Positions 15,576 through 24,523 of a DNA stretch of 55,032 bases are shown in pieces. The stretch's first letter is position 1. Every line of letters begins with the position of its first letter. A program made the translations under genes and the position numbers. A model generated the notes under the pieces. The model saw only the letters and a list, made by a program, of their open reading frames with translations, made no database searches and had not been told where the DNA came from. This DNA is from Acidobacteriaceae bacterium (GTDB lineage Bacteria > Acidobacteriota > Terriglobia > Terriglobales > Acidobacteriaceae). Location of the stretch: positions 1 to 55,032 of the forward strand of contig JANXUR010000031.1 of the NCBI GenBank assembly GCA_025356095.1, read 5' to 3'.

Positions 15576-17543
15576 CTACTCCGTAACCTTCTCCGCGATC
15601 TCGCGCTTCACCTTGGCCACAAACTCTGCCACGCTCATGTCGGTGGTTTTGTCTTTGCCCCGGGTGCGGATGTTTACTGTGCCCGCTTCGGCTTCTTTGT
15701 CTCCCACCACCAGTTGATACGGCACTTTTTGCATGGCGTGTTCGCGGATCTTGCCATTCATCTTTTCGTTACGGGCGTCTACTTCTACCCGCACACCGGC
15801 AGTCTTCAGGTCGGCGGCTACTTTGTTCGCATAGTCCGCGTGGCGTTCGGCGATTGGAATCATCACCACCTGCACCGGTGCGAGCCACACCGGAAAGGCG
15901 CCGGCGTAGTGTTCGATGAGTACGCCAAAGAAGCGCTCGATGCTGCCAAACAGGGCACGATGCACCATCACTGGCTGGTGGCGGGCACCGTCTTCCCCTA
16001 CGTACTCCAGCTTGAAGCGTTCGGGCAACGTAAAGTCAAACTGCACGGTAGAAAGCTGCCATACACGGCCAATCGCGTCCTTCAGCTTTACGTCAATCTT
16101 GGGTCCATAAAACGCCGCCTCACCGGGGATGAGGGTGTGCGAAATGTTCAGCCGCGCCAAGGCATTTTCCAGCGAGTGGGTGGCCAGCGCCCATTGCTCG
16201 TCGCTACCCAAATACTTCTCGCGATCGTTTGAGTCCCACGTGGAAAGCTCGACCGTGAATTCTTTGAATCCGAAGGCGTTGAGCACGGCCTGCGCGAATT
16301 CGACACAGGCTACCACTTCGTCTTCAATCTGCTGCGGTGTGCAAAAGATGTGGGCATCATCCTGCGTAAAGCCGCGGACACGCGTCAGCCCGTGCATGGT
16401 GCCGCTCAACTCATAGCGATACACCGTGCCGAGCTCGCCATAGCGCACTGGCAGGTCACGATAGCTCTTGGGCGAGTTGGCGTAAATCAGGATGTGGCCG
16501 GGACAGTTCATCGGCTTCAGCCGGTATTCGGCGTCATCCAGTTCCATCACGTCGAACATATTTTGCGCGTAGTGGCCTTCGTGGCCGCTGGTTTGCCACA
16601 GCGAGCGACGCATTGCGTGCGGAGTGTAGACCAGCGAGTAGCCGCGCTTCAAATACTCGTCCCGCATCCAGTCTTCCATCGTCTTGCGGATGATGCCGCC
16701 CTTGGGATGCCAGAAGATGAGGCCGGGGCCAGCAATCTCCTGAATAGAAAACAGGTCAAGCTGCTGGCCGAGCAGGCGATGGTCGCGCTTCTTGGCTTCT
16801 TCCAGCCGCGCGAAGTAAGCGTCCATATCCTTCTTCGTGTAGAACGACGTGCCATAGATGCGCTGCAACTGCTGGTTGTTCTTGTCGCCCAGCCAGTAAG
16901 CTCCCGCCACGCTCAGCAGCTTGAATGCTTTCACCCGACCGGTCGCAGGAATGTGCGGCCCGCGGCAAAAATCCACAAATTTACCGGTGCGGTAAATCGA
17001 AATCGGCTCACCGGGCTGGGTGAACTGTTCAATGAAGTGGCACTTCATAAAGTCGCCATCCGCCTTGAAGCGGGCAAGCCACTCCTCGCGCGGCAGGTGC
17101 TCGCTGGCGTAGGGAATGTTCTGTTCCACCAACTGCTGCATCTTCTTTTCCAGCTTTTCCAAGTCTTCTGGAGTGAACGGCGTTTCGCGATAGAAATCGT
17201 AAAAAAAACCATTCTCGGTGGCAGGGCCATGACCCAGCTTGGTCTCGGGAAACAGCTCCAGCACAGCGGCCGCCAGCAAGTGCGCGGACGAATGGTGGAA
17301 GACCTCGAGCGCTTCTGGATCTTTTTCCGTCAGAATGCGCAGCGGCGTGTCGCTGGTCAGCGGCAGGGTCAGGTCAATCAGGCGGTCACTCGCCTTGGCG
17401 ACCAGTGCGGCATCGGCTAGGCGCGGGCTGATGGAACGAGCCACATCCAGCGCGGTAGTGCCAGCGGCGACGGAACGTGCGCTGCCATCGGGAAGAGTGA
17501 TCTGAATCATTTGTGGCGAATCTGACATAGGCGAATCTGACAT
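15576..17543 (-). CDS. thrS: Threonyl-tRNA synthetase
   Basis: 655 residues with all ThrRS parts: TGS domain (ITLPDGSARSVAAGTTALDVA), editing domain with HHSSAHLL and a later HxxxC-type CHFIEQF, and class II catalytic core (KPMNCPGHILIY, RYGELGTVYRYELSGTMHGLTRVRGFTQDDAHIFC, VMVHRALFGSIERFFGVLIEHYAG). The C-terminal anticodon-binding domain is also present. The N-terminus MSDSPMSDSPQM arises from a 15-bp tandem duplication that includes the start codon; the ancestral start is probably the third Met (MIQITLPDG). The unknown accessory gene follows within 10 nt. Confidence 0.97.
   Translation of the reverse strand: MSDSPMSDSPQMIQITLPDGSARSVAAGTTALDVARSISPRLADAALVAKASDRLIDLTLPLTSDTPLRILTEKDPEALEVFHHSSAHLLAAAVLELFPETKLGHGPATENGFFYDFYRETPFTPEDLEKLEKKMQQLVEQNIPYASEHLPREEWLARFKADGDFMKCHFIEQFTQPGEPISIYRTGKFVDFCRGPHIPATGRVKAFKLLSVAGAYWLGDKNNQQLQRIYGTSFYTKKDMDAYFARLEEAKKRDHRLLGQQLDLFSIQEIAGPGLIFWHPKGGIIRKTMEDWMRDEYLKRGYSLVYTPHAMRRSLWQTSGHEGHYAQNMFDVMELDDAEYRLKPMNCPGHILIYANSPKSYRDLPVRYGELGTVYRYELSGTMHGLTRVRGFTQDDAHIFCTPQQIEDEVVACVEFAQAVLNAFGFKEFTVELSTWDSNDREKYLGSDEQWALATHSLENALARLNISHTLIPGEAAFYGPKIDVKLKDAIGRVWQLSTVQFDFTLPERFKLEYVGEDGARHQPVMVHRALFGSIERFFGVLIEHYAGAFPVWLAPVQVVMIPIAERHADYANKVAADLKTAGVRVEVDARNEKMNGKIREHAMQKVPYQLVVGDKEAEAGTVNIRTRGKDKTTDMSVAEFVAKVKREIAEKVTE
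17515..17543. repeat. 15-bp duplication containing the thrS start codon
   Basis: ATGTCAGATTCGCCT (minus strand) occurs twice in tandem, the second copy losing one base pair of the unit, so thrS has two identical in-frame ATG starts 15 nt apart. Confidence 0.85.
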
Positions 17544-17639
17544 AACGGTGAGCCTTTTCTAACGGAATCCACTATTTGCCATGCTTTACAACGAATTGCG
17601 GGATGATTTTGAGTCTAACGGAGGGGTGCGGAGTGCAGC

Positions 17640-17683
17640 AAACGGCCGCCCGATCTCCCTTGGGGAATTTCGGGCGGCCGTTT
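17640..17683. terminator. Large hairpin between the Asp-box gene and thrS
   Basis: A perfect 14-bp stem (AAACGGCCGCCCGA with its complement) encloses a 16-nt loop. It follows the stop of the secreted Asp-box gene and lies about 100 nt upstream of thrS. It is probably the terminator of the former, although the T-run is short on both strands (TTT/TTTT). A role as thrS leader element cannot be excluded; I do not see T-box motifs. The flanking 17700-17780 contains short degenerate repeats (CACGAGCACTT, TACCATCA). Confidence 0.65.
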
Positions 17684-17788
17684 TGCCTACAAGCTATCGC
17701 TGACGATCAATTACTACCATCATTCACGAGCACTTCACGAGCACTTACCATCACTGCCCATCACCTACCATCATTGCCCGTCTGCGGC

Positions 17789-19306
17789 TTAGTCCTTGGC
17801 CAACCCATACTTGGGGTGACTGGAATGCGGATGCTTCACCGGCTTATCGTTCTTCGACGAATACACCGGAGCATTCGGGTCATCCTGTACGCCGCTCGCG
17901 GTAGTGTACATCGCTTCGTCGTAAACACTACCCACATTGGCGTTGGCTGCGGCAAACACGCCGTGTGCATTACCCTCGGCGTAGGCCCCGGAGAGGAAGT
18001 CGGCGGCCATGTTGCCCTGCGTCGTGCTGGGTAGCCAGGTGACCGTCATGGGCCCGGCAATCTGCTTGCCGCGCGTCCATGTGGCTCCGCCCGAGGTGGA
18101 GTTCACATATCCCACATACAACTTGCAGGTGGTCGCTTTGCAGTTGGTAGAAGAATAGTAGTAGTAGGTGAGGTTCAGCTTCGCAGTAGCACCAGACGTG
18201 CCGGGAGCAATCGCCAACCCTGGAGTGAAGTGATCTACCGCGCTGCTCTGTGGGTCAACCGGAATGCGGCTCACCGCACTCCAGGTGACGCCATCGGTGG
18301 ACGTACTCATCACCAGATCATTCTTCAGGCAGCCAGAGCTAAAGCGGCAATCCTGCCAAACCACATACACCTTGCCGGCAGAATCCGTCGCTGCCGCAAT
18401 CAACGGCAGAGCGCGAATGCCACCCGCAGGTGCGTGATCCGAAATGAACGAAACCGTCACCGTCTTGGTCCAACTGGCGCCACCGTTGGTGGAGGTATAG
18501 GCCAATACGTTGGTGCGGAAGGCGTCGCCCGTAGGGACAATCACCGTGCCGTTGGGCTGCACCAGCGGCACCGCGCCATTGCCCGCCGCAGAGTTCGCCG
18601 TCTTCAGCGCCGCCCCCCAAGTCGCGCCTCCATCGGAGGATGTGCTCATGTAGATGGTGTCACTCTGGTCGAAGTTGTCCCACTCGGCATAACAGTTGCC
18701 ATAGAAAGGACTAGTAGCAGTGTTGTCGCAAGTAATCCAATCCTTGTCAAAATACTGGGTGGTGGTGGCTACCACTGCTGGGTTAGCCCAAGTGATGCCA
18801 TCGGTGGAGGAGCTGACCAGCACGGCCGCGCCGCGCACACCACCCGCTTCCAGAATCGGCAACGTCGCAACCAGCCACTTCTTGTGCTTGGCATCATAGG
18901 TCACCGAGGGATCGCTAGCCCGATCGTAGGTGCCGCTGCCCTCCAGCTTGGTGATGCCCGGAAGGTTGCCAAAAGTCCAAGTGCTGCCACCATCTTTCGA
19001 CGTGGAAAAACCGATGTCTGAAGCTCCGCCGTCGGTAAACCGGCCAATCTGGAAAGCGGTAACAATGGTTAAGCCATTCGAGAAAGTGGAGGGTTCCACT
19101 TCTGTAGCGTGAGCACTGGTGGTGTTGTGAAAGGTGTCTGTGCTCAGCTTGGTGGTAGGCAGCTGTGCATTCAAGGAAAGCTGTGTGAGCAGGACGGCAA
19201 AAACCACGAATACGGAAAAGGTTGCGAGCTTGGTTGTGAGCTTTTTTGTGAGCTTGGCGGCACGGTTGGCGGCGCGCTGGCCAGGTACGGGTGAGAGCTG
19301 AGTCAT
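17789..19306 (-). CDS. Secreted Asp-box (BNR/sialidase-like) beta-propeller protein
   Basis: 505 residues from the ATG at 19306, chosen because GGAGGA lies 4 nt upstream; the longer frame start at 19321 has no such site. A basic N-terminus and a hydrophobic helix (FSVFVVFAVLLTQL) make a signal peptide or anchor. The body contains at least six Asp-box motifs (SKDGGSTW, STDGITW, SSDGGATW, STNGGASW, STDGVTW, STSGGATW), diagnostic of sialidase-type propellers. The Arg triad of true sialidases is not evident, so enzymatic function is uncertain. The gene is divergent from the sigma-factor cassette. Confidence 0.8.
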   Translation of the reverse strand: MTQLSPVPGQRAANRAAKLTKKLTTKLATFSVFVVFAVLLTQLSLNAQLPTTKLSTDTFHNTTSAHATEVEPSTFSNGLTIVTAFQIGRFTDGGASDIGFSTSKDGGSTWTFGNLPGITKLEGSGTYDRASDPSVTYDAKHKKWLVATLPILEAGGVRGAAVLVSSSTDGITWANPAVVATTTQYFDKDWITCDNTATSPFYGNCYAEWDNFDQSDTIYMSTSSDGGATWGAALKTANSAAGNGAVPLVQPNGTVIVPTGDAFRTNVLAYTSTNGGASWTKTVTVSFISDHAPAGGIRALPLIAAATDSAGKVYVVWQDCRFSSGCLKNDLVMSTSTDGVTWSAVSRIPVDPQSSAVDHFTPGLAIAPGTSGATAKLNLTYYYYSSTNCKATTCKLYVGYVNSTSGGATWTRGKQIAGPMTVTWLPSTTQGNMAADFLSGAYAEGNAHGVFAAANANVGSVYDEAMYTTASGVQDDPNAPVYSSKNDKPVKHPHSSHPKYGLAKD

Positions 19307-19578
19307 GACTTCCTCCGGCATATTGGAACTTGGGATGAAACCCGCCTGAGGCTACCGGACGGGGTAAGCAAAGCAGGGCGCCCGAACCGCAAGCGAATCG
19401 TACTACCGCTCATAGTAATCGAGAATGGAGCCTACCGACCCGGCAAGGCCTTGTCAAGGACTCAATTCAGTGGCTCAATTCATTGGCCCAGTCAGCACTT
19501 GGGCCGTACCTTTGGCCTGTGCAAAGTTTTTGCATCATCCCGCCCCGCACCTGCGTATTACTGAATAGAGCAGAAATC

Positions 19579-20157
19579 ATGACGCCCGCCCTTGCCAACT
19601 TCGCCAAGCCGTTGCCGCTCTCAGCCGCTGCTGACCGTGCTGGGCTGGAGTTTTCTGGCCTGCTTCGCCAGCATCAGGCGATGGTATTCAGCATTGCGCT
19701 ACGCTTTTTGCGCGACCGCAGCGCAGCCGAAGATTTGGCGCAGGAAGTTTTCCTGCAACTGCACCATACACTTGATTCGCTGGCCAGCGCAGAACACGTT
19801 ACCTTCTGGCTGCGGCGCGTCACCAGCCATCGTTGCCTCGACGCCGTGCGCCGCAAGCGGCCTGAAACGGTGCCGCTGGAAGATTCGCCCGAGCCTGCCG
19901 CTCCGGCACGCGAACGCGATGGAATGCTCGAAGCGCGGCTGTGGCAGGCCATCGGTTCGCTACCCGCCGCTCCGCGCATGATCGTGGTTCTGCACTATCA
20001 AGAAGAGTTGACTGCGGAAGAGATCGCACAGACGCTGACCATGCCCGCTGCCACGGTTCGCAGCCATCTTCGGCGATCGTTGCTGCTGCTCCGGGAAAAG
20101 CTCACGCGTATGACCGAATCGAAATTGAAGCAAGAAAGCACGGGAGGTTCACAGTGA
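19579..20157 (+). CDS. ECF-type RNA polymerase sigma factor
   Basis: 192 residues from the ATG at 19579; the frame extends upstream to 19483 without protein-like sequence. Sigma region 2 is visible as MVFSIALRFLRDRSAAEDLAQEVFLQLHH, with WLRRVTSHRCLDAVRRK (2.4) after it. Region 4 is LPAAPRMIVVLHYQEELTAEEIA...VRSHLRRSLLLLREKL. It directs transcription of a regulon that probably includes its own operon. Its stop overlaps the start of the next gene (GTGA), which fits a cognate anti-sigma factor. Confidence 0.93.
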   Translation: MTPALANFAKPLPLSAAADRAGLEFSGLLRQHQAMVFSIALRFLRDRSAAEDLAQEVFLQLHHTLDSLASAEHVTFWLRRVTSHRCLDAVRRKRPETVPLEDSPEPAAPARERDGMLEARLWQAIGSLPAAPRMIVVLHYQEELTAEEIAQTLTMPAATVRSHLRRSLLLLREKLTRMTESKLKQESTGGSQ

Positions 20158-20567
20158 ATCCCGAGTTGCCCCAGCAAGAGTTGCGGAGAAACGAAATGAC
20201 TGCGCCTGAAATTGCTGACATTTCCCTGGACGCACTGCTGCGTCGTACCCTGCAGCGCGAAGACGCCCCAGCGGGCTTTGCCGAGCGGGTGCTGGCGGAA
20301 GCAACGCGGCGCCAAGCAGGGGCCTCATCTGCCTCCGCCTCCGCACGCAGGCGTACTTTCGCCATGCCCGGCTTGCGCTTTGCTGCGGCGGCGGCAGTGT
20401 TGGTTGCCGCATCGGTTGGCGTGCGCTACCACGCCGAGCAGCAAGAGCGTGCCCAGGGCGAAGCCGCGCGCAACAAAGTAATGCTCGCTCTGCGCATCAC
20501 CAGCAACAAGCTGCATCAGGTGCAAATGCACGTGAGCCAAATGTCAACAGACGACAGCACCAACTAG
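20154..20567 (+). CDS. Single-pass membrane protein, putative anti-sigma factor
   Basis: 137 residues from a GTG at 20154 that overlaps the sigma stop codon; a longer frame to 19941 only shadows the sigma gene. The N-terminal half is cytoplasmic and helical (ISLDALLRRTLQREDAPAGFAERVLAEA). One transmembrane helix (LRFAAAAAVLVAASVGVRYH) follows, then a short extracytoplasmic helix (ARNKVMLALRITSNKLHQVQMHVSQM). The layout and position fit an anti-sigma factor, although the classical zinc motif of ZAS proteins is absent. It is followed by two secreted DUF4252-type proteins. Confidence 0.8.
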   Translation: MNPELPQQELRRNEMTAPEIADISLDALLRRTLQREDAPAGFAERVLAEATRRQAGASSASASARRRTFAMPGLRFAAAAAVLVAASVGVRYHAEQQERAQGEAARNKVMLALRITSNKLHQVQMHVSQMSTDDSTN

Positions 20568-20646
20568 AGATTTACCATTCGCCTTTTCCCACCAAGTTTT
20601 TCGGATTTCTGCTTTTGCACTTGTTTGGCACCACGGAGGAAACACT

Positions 20647-21207
20647 ATGTTCCACAAGTTGCCCCTAAAGATCGCCACCGCCGTTCTCGCCGCCACCAGC
20701 ATCGCTCTACCCGCTGGCGCGCAAGACATCAAGTTCCCCGTCAGCCTGGAAAATCTGGCCGCTAAAGCCAAAGAAACTGTGGACGTAACTCTCGATGGCC
20801 CCATGCTCAAGTGGGCCTCTAAGTTCATGGATAAAGACAAGGAAGATGACGCTGAAGCTAAACGCATTATTCAAAACCTGAAGGGGATTTACGTTCGCAG
20901 TTACGAGTTTGAAAAAGAAGGGGAATACTCACTGAGCGTCGTGGAAGAGATCCGCAGCCAGTTACAGGGCCCGGTGTGGCAGCACATGGTCGGAGTCCGC
21001 AGCAAGAAGGAGGGTGACAATGCTGACGTCTACGTGAAGATGGAAAATGGCCAAGTCAACGGACTGGTCGTCATCGCCGCCGACCCGCACGAGCTCACCA
21101 TCGTCAACCTCGTCGGCCTGATTGACCCCGACCAGATCTCCGGCCTGAGCGGCGAGTTCGGCATTCCCAAAATGACGGGCAAACCGCACGCGCAGAAGGG
21201 GAAGTAG
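20647..21207 (+). CDS. Secreted DUF4252 protein
   Basis: 186 residues with a signal peptide (ALPAGAQ cleavage region), the LENLAAKAKETVDVTLDGPML start of the mature DUF4252 domain, and typical later blocks: GIYVRSYEFEKEGEYSL, VGVRSKKEGDNADVYVKMEN and GLVVIAADPHELTIVNLVGLIDPDQI. GGAGGA precedes the ATG by 6 nt. The function is unknown. The family commonly follows sigma/anti-sigma pairs in Acidobacteriota and Bacteroidota, which suggests an output or sensing role in an envelope response. Confidence 0.85.
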   Translation: MFHKLPLKIATAVLAATSIALPAGAQDIKFPVSLENLAAKAKETVDVTLDGPMLKWASKFMDKDKEDDAEAKRIIQNLKGIYVRSYEFEKEGEYSLSVVEEIRSQLQGPVWQHMVGVRSKKEGDNADVYVKMENGQVNGLVVIAADPHELTIVNLVGLIDPDQISGLSGEFGIPKMTGKPHAQKGK

Positions 21208-21209
21208 CC

Positions 21210-21797
21210 ATGGCGAAATCCGCAGCCCGCCGCTCCCCTGCAACAATCGCTCGCGTGGCAAGCTTTCTGGTGATTGCAGCGCTCTTGGTCGCCAGCGTCA
21301 CCACCAGCGCCTTCGCCAACCACCACGACTTCAACGGCCTGGTGCATGACATTGAAAAGCAGTATGGTGTGCACCACACCCGCATTCCCATGCTCGGCAT
21401 GGTGATGTTTTTTGCCAAGCCCAAGGGCGTGCATACGCTGAAGCTGGCAACCTTTGAAGACTTCCACCCCAAGCACGAAGTCTTCGGGCCAGACGTGCAG
21501 CACATGATCAGCGAACACTTTGGCCCGGAGTGGAAGCCGTTTGTGCGCACTTGGTCACGAGATGGGGAAGCGTCGTTCGTCTATGCCAACTCGACCAGCG
21601 ACAAGGTGGAATTGCTGGTGGTAGCGCTCGATAAGGATGACGCCACGGTAGTGCAACTAAACGTGGATCCCGATCAAATGGATGAATGGCTCGACAAGCT
21701 GGAGCACATCACTGGCAACGTGGTGCCTAACGACGAGGGTAGCAAGAAGGCGAGCGAAGCGTCACACCACCCGGCTGCTCCGAACGAAACCAAGTAG
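21210..21797 (+). CDS. Secreted DUF4252-related protein
   Basis: 195 residues that start 2 nt after the preceding stop, so translation is coupled. A signal peptide (ASFLVIAALLVASVTTSAFA) precedes a domain with the same order of elements as DUF4252 (LKLATFEDFHP, VRTWSRDGEASFVYANSTSD, VELLVVALDKDDATVVQLNVDP). Its N-terminal part is diverged and His-rich, and a disordered tail rich in Lys, Ser and Pro closes it. It is probably a paralogue of the previous gene and the last of the sigma cassette; a strong terminator follows. Confidence 0.8.
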   Translation: MAKSAARRSPATIARVASFLVIAALLVASVTTSAFANHHDFNGLVHDIEKQYGVHHTRIPMLGMVMFFAKPKGVHTLKLATFEDFHPKHEVFGPDVQHMISEHFGPEWKPFVRTWSRDGEASFVYANSTSDKVELLVVALDKDDATVVQLNVDPDQMDEWLDKLEHITGNVVPNDEGSKKASEASHHPAAPNETK

Positions 21798-21833
21798 GCG
21801 GCCGTTTTCAAAAATCTCAGTCGCATTTCGGGT

Positions 21834-21869
21834 ACCCATGTCTCGAGCTGTTCGAGACATGGGTTTTTT
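21834..21869 (+). terminator. Rho-independent terminator of the sigma cassette
   Basis: A perfect 13-bp stem (ACCCATGTCTCGA and its complement) with a 5-nt loop GCTGT, followed by six T. Confidence 0.92.
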
Positions 21870-21884
21870 CGTCAGGAAGTCGCT

Positions 21885-22775
21885 TTACCGCGGATCCGGC
21901 GTTTCAGCCCGCGAGTAATACAAGTCTTCCAGCGCGGCCTTTACCTTGGCTGCCACTACCTGCAGGTCGCGCGTGGTGTAGCCCTTGGTGGAAATCGGCT
22001 CACCAATCAGCACCTCCAGCGGGCGGCTCTGGATGTGGAAGGTGTTCATCGGCAACATTTCAAACAACCCAATCAGTGCCACTGGCACAATATCCGCCTG
22101 TGCGGCGATCGCCATAAAGAACGCGCCGTCGTAGAAGGGTTTGATCTGCCCCGTCGCGGTGCGGCCACCTTCGGGGAAGATTACCACTGGCATGCCGTCT
22201 TTTAGTGTCTTCACGGCAATGCGCACGCTGCTGACGCTGGGTTTGTCAGGATTAATCTCTAGTTGCCCACTGCGCCGCAGGTGCCAACCCAGAAAGGGAT
22301 AGCGGAAGATCTCCGTTTTGGCCAGAATGCGAAACTGAAACGGCAGGTTCGCGTACACCACCGGAATATCGAGGGCCGAAGAATGATTCACCGCGTAAAG
22401 GTTGCCCTTGGTGGTGTCCACGCGCTCCCAGCCATGCACCGTCACGGGCGAAACAATCGTCTTTATGATCAGCCACGACCAGGTGCGTGCCATGAAGTGC
22501 TGCATCCGGCTATCGCGGTCGAAGAACGAGAGCGTCAGCGACACAATCGCACAAACGATGGTGTAGCTCCAGATCAGCGGATCGTAAATAAAATATGAGC
22601 GCAGACGGCTGAGCCAATGCCATCTTCCCCAATATTTTTCGGAGCTATTTTTCACCACAGGAACGCCAGCCGCCGCCAAGGCGGAGGAAGGCGTGGTCGC
22701 AGACTCCGCGACACTTTCCACCTCGCTTTCCACCGGTGTGGAAAAGGTATTCAATGTTGGCACAGGCTGGAGCAC
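21885..22775 (-). CDS. plsC: 1-acyl-sn-glycerol-3-phosphate acyltransferase (PlsC family)
   Basis: 296 residues. The acyltransferase core is clear: NHSSALD (HX4D catalytic motif), the KTEIFRYPFLGWHL block, FPEGGR and VPVALIGLFEML. Two hydrophobic segments precede it (PLIWSYTIVCAIVSLTLSF and neighbours), so the enzyme is membrane-associated and makes phosphatidic acid in phospholipid synthesis. The first 40 residues are low-complexity (VESEVESVAES) and the GTG start at 22775 is uncertain. It overlaps nothing and lies 37 nt after the folC stop on the same strand. Confidence 0.9.
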   Translation of the reverse strand: MLQPVPTLNTFSTPVESEVESVAESATTPSSALAAAGVPVVKNSSEKYWGRWHWLSRLRSYFIYDPLIWSYTIVCAIVSLTLSFFDRDSRMQHFMARTWSWLIIKTIVSPVTVHGWERVDTTKGNLYAVNHSSALDIPVVYANLPFQFRILAKTEIFRYPFLGWHLRRSGQLEINPDKPSVSSVRIAVKTLKDGMPVVIFPEGGRTATGQIKPFYDGAFFMAIAAQADIVPVALIGLFEMLPMNTFHIQSRPLEVLIGEPISTKGYTTRDLQVVAAKVKAALEDLYYSRAETPDPR

Positions 22776-22812
22776 CTAAGCGATTCTTGAAGGGGCGTTA
22801 CCTTGCCGCAGG

Positions 22813-24378
22813 TCAAAGTCGAACCCGCAGCGCTCGCAATGCCTCTCCAACAATGTAAATGGAACCGCTGACCACCACCAAGCGCGGAGGGCTGGAAGGC
22901 TCCATCACGGCGTGAAGCGCCTCTTTTATGCTGTGAACCGCTTCCACGCGGTCGGCGAGCCGGCCGGATGCGGTGCGAATCTCGTCGCCCGTGGCCGCGC
23001 GCGGGTTGTTCGCCGTGGCCGTCAAAATACGATCCGCCACCGGAAAGATCACCTCCGCCATCTCGCCAATCGCTTTGTCGCGCATCGCGCCGAAAATGAG
23101 CGTGAACGGCTGGTCTTCAAAGCGCTCAGAGAGCGCCGACCGCAACGCCCACGCGCCTGCCGGATTGTGCGCCACGTCGAATAAGAAGTCGGGGCGAAGG
23201 TGGGCGGGGACGTTCGCCAGTTCGGGGAAGTCGGCTGTAGCGGAATCCGTCGCAGTGAAGAGCGCATCATCAAGAGACGCGCCGCGCACCAATTGGAAGC
23301 GTCCGGGCCACTGCGTCTCTCGCACACCTTGTTCCACCTGCGCCGGAGCGACGGGAAAACCCAGTCGCGTGAGCTCATCTGCCGCCGCCAGCGCCAGCGC
23401 CACATTGCGCAATTGATGCCGCCCAATCAGCGGGGTCTCCACCAGCAACTCAGTGCCTTGCCATTGCAGCGGATAGCGATAGGTGTTCGTGTGGGGAGGA
23501 CGGTCGCCTCGCTGGTCCCGGTCGCCGTTCGGCGAAAAGCTTTGCCGGTCCCACACCTGCGCCGCATTCGGCGACACGGGCGGCACAAACTGCACCGCGC
23601 TCACCCCCCGCGCCTGATGCTCCATAATCGTTTTGCCAATTACGTCATTCGCCTCGGAAAGCTGCGGCAGCGTCACCACCACGCCGCCCTCGCGAATAAT
23701 GCCGCACTTCTCGCGCGCAATTTCGCCAATGGTATTGCCCAGCCACTGTTGATGGTCGAGCGCGATATCGGCAAGGATGCTAATCAGCGGCCCCGCCACG
23801 TTGGTTGCGTCGAGCCGCCCGCCCAGGCCGACTTCCAGCACGGCGATGTCAATTGGCTTGGCACCCTCGGTAGCGGACGCAAAGTGCACAAACGCAATCG
23901 CCGTCATCATTTCAAAAAAACTGGGATGCCACGGCAGCACACCCTCCGCCACCAATCTTTCAGCGACGTCATCCACCTTGGCATGAGCAGCCGCAAAAGC
24001 GTCGTCGCTGATCGTGCCGCTTATCGTGGCGCCGATCGTGTCGCTAACCGTGCCGCTAACCGTGCCGCTGCTGGCTGCATTCGCTTCGCTGCCGGGTTTC
24101 GCGAGAATGCGAATGCGCTCATTCAGCCGCACCAGATGCGGCGAAGTGTACAGCCCGGTGCGATATCCAGCGGCGCAAAGAATCGAAGCCAGCGTAGCGG
24201 CCGTTGAGCCTTTGCCATTCGTCCCGGCAATCAGCACCGCCGGAAACGTGGCCTGCGGATCGCCCAACGCGGAAAGCAACAGCCGCATATGTGCGAGATC
24301 AAATTTGTTGGAGGGCGTGCCGGCCAGCTCATGACCCAGCGCGCTCATCGAGGAAACTGCGGAATCGTATGAAGTCAT
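22813..24378 (-). CDS. folC: Bifunctional dihydrofolate/folylpolyglutamate synthase
   Basis: 521 residues, about 90 longer than the usual FolC. The ATP loop GTNGKGST, TSPHLVRLNERIRI, FFEMMTAIAF, VLEVGLGGRLDATN, REKCGIIREG, HQLRNVALALAA and FDVAHNPAGA are all present, so both the ligase core and the C-terminal domain are intact. The extra length comes from two insertions. One is a Gly/Ser/Thr-rich stretch after RIRILAKPG built from five 12-bp repeats; the other is a polar loop (about GDRDQRGDRPPHTN). It adds Glu to folates in the cytoplasm. Confidence 0.95.
   Translation of the reverse strand: MTSYDSAVSSMSALGHELAGTPSNKFDLAHMRLLLSALGDPQATFPAVLIAGTNGKGSTAATLASILCAAGYRTGLYTSPHLVRLNERIRILAKPGSEANAASSGTVSGTVSDTIGATISGTISDDAFAAAHAKVDDVAERLVAEGVLPWHPSFFEMMTAIAFVHFASATEGAKPIDIAVLEVGLGGRLDATNVAGPLISILADIALDHQQWLGNTIGEIAREKCGIIREGGVVVTLPQLSEANDVIGKTIMEHQARGVSAVQFVPPVSPNAAQVWDRQSFSPNGDRDQRGDRPPHTNTYRYPLQWQGTELLVETPLIGRHQLRNVALALAAADELTRLGFPVAPAQVEQGVRETQWPGRFQLVRGASLDDALFTATDSATADFPELANVPAHLRPDFLFDVAHNPAGAWALRSALSERFEDQPFTLIFGAMRDKAIGEMAEVIFPVADRILTATANNPRAATGDEIRTASGRLADRVEAVHSIKEALHAVMEPSSPPRLVVVSGSIYIVGEALRALRVRL
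24010..24069. repeat. 12-bp in-frame tandem repeat, 5 copies, inside folC
   Basis: The minus-strand unit AGCGGCACGRTY occurs five times with few changes and encodes [S/G]-x-T-[V/I] five times (SGTVSGTVSDTIGATISGTI). It lies in a surface linker of FolC. Confidence 0.88.
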
Positions 24379-24523
24379 TTGGGAGGTGGTGCTTTGATGA
24401 TTCTAGACGCGCTCTCGCCTCATCTTCCACAGGTTCCACAACCACATTAAAAATGGTATGAACTGCAAAACATTGGGATGAGACGCCGCCTTGCAGTTGG
24501 AAGCAATTTGGGATGCTCGCGGC

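Noticed and set aside
17544-17690. T-box or riboswitch in the thrS leader
   Set aside because: There is a strong hairpin, but no T-box consensus or specifier loop could be found.
19322-19578. ECF-type autoregulatory promoter upstream of the sigma gene
   Set aside because: No convincing -35 (AAC-type) and -10 pair at normal spacing was visible; short repeats (CAATTCA) only.
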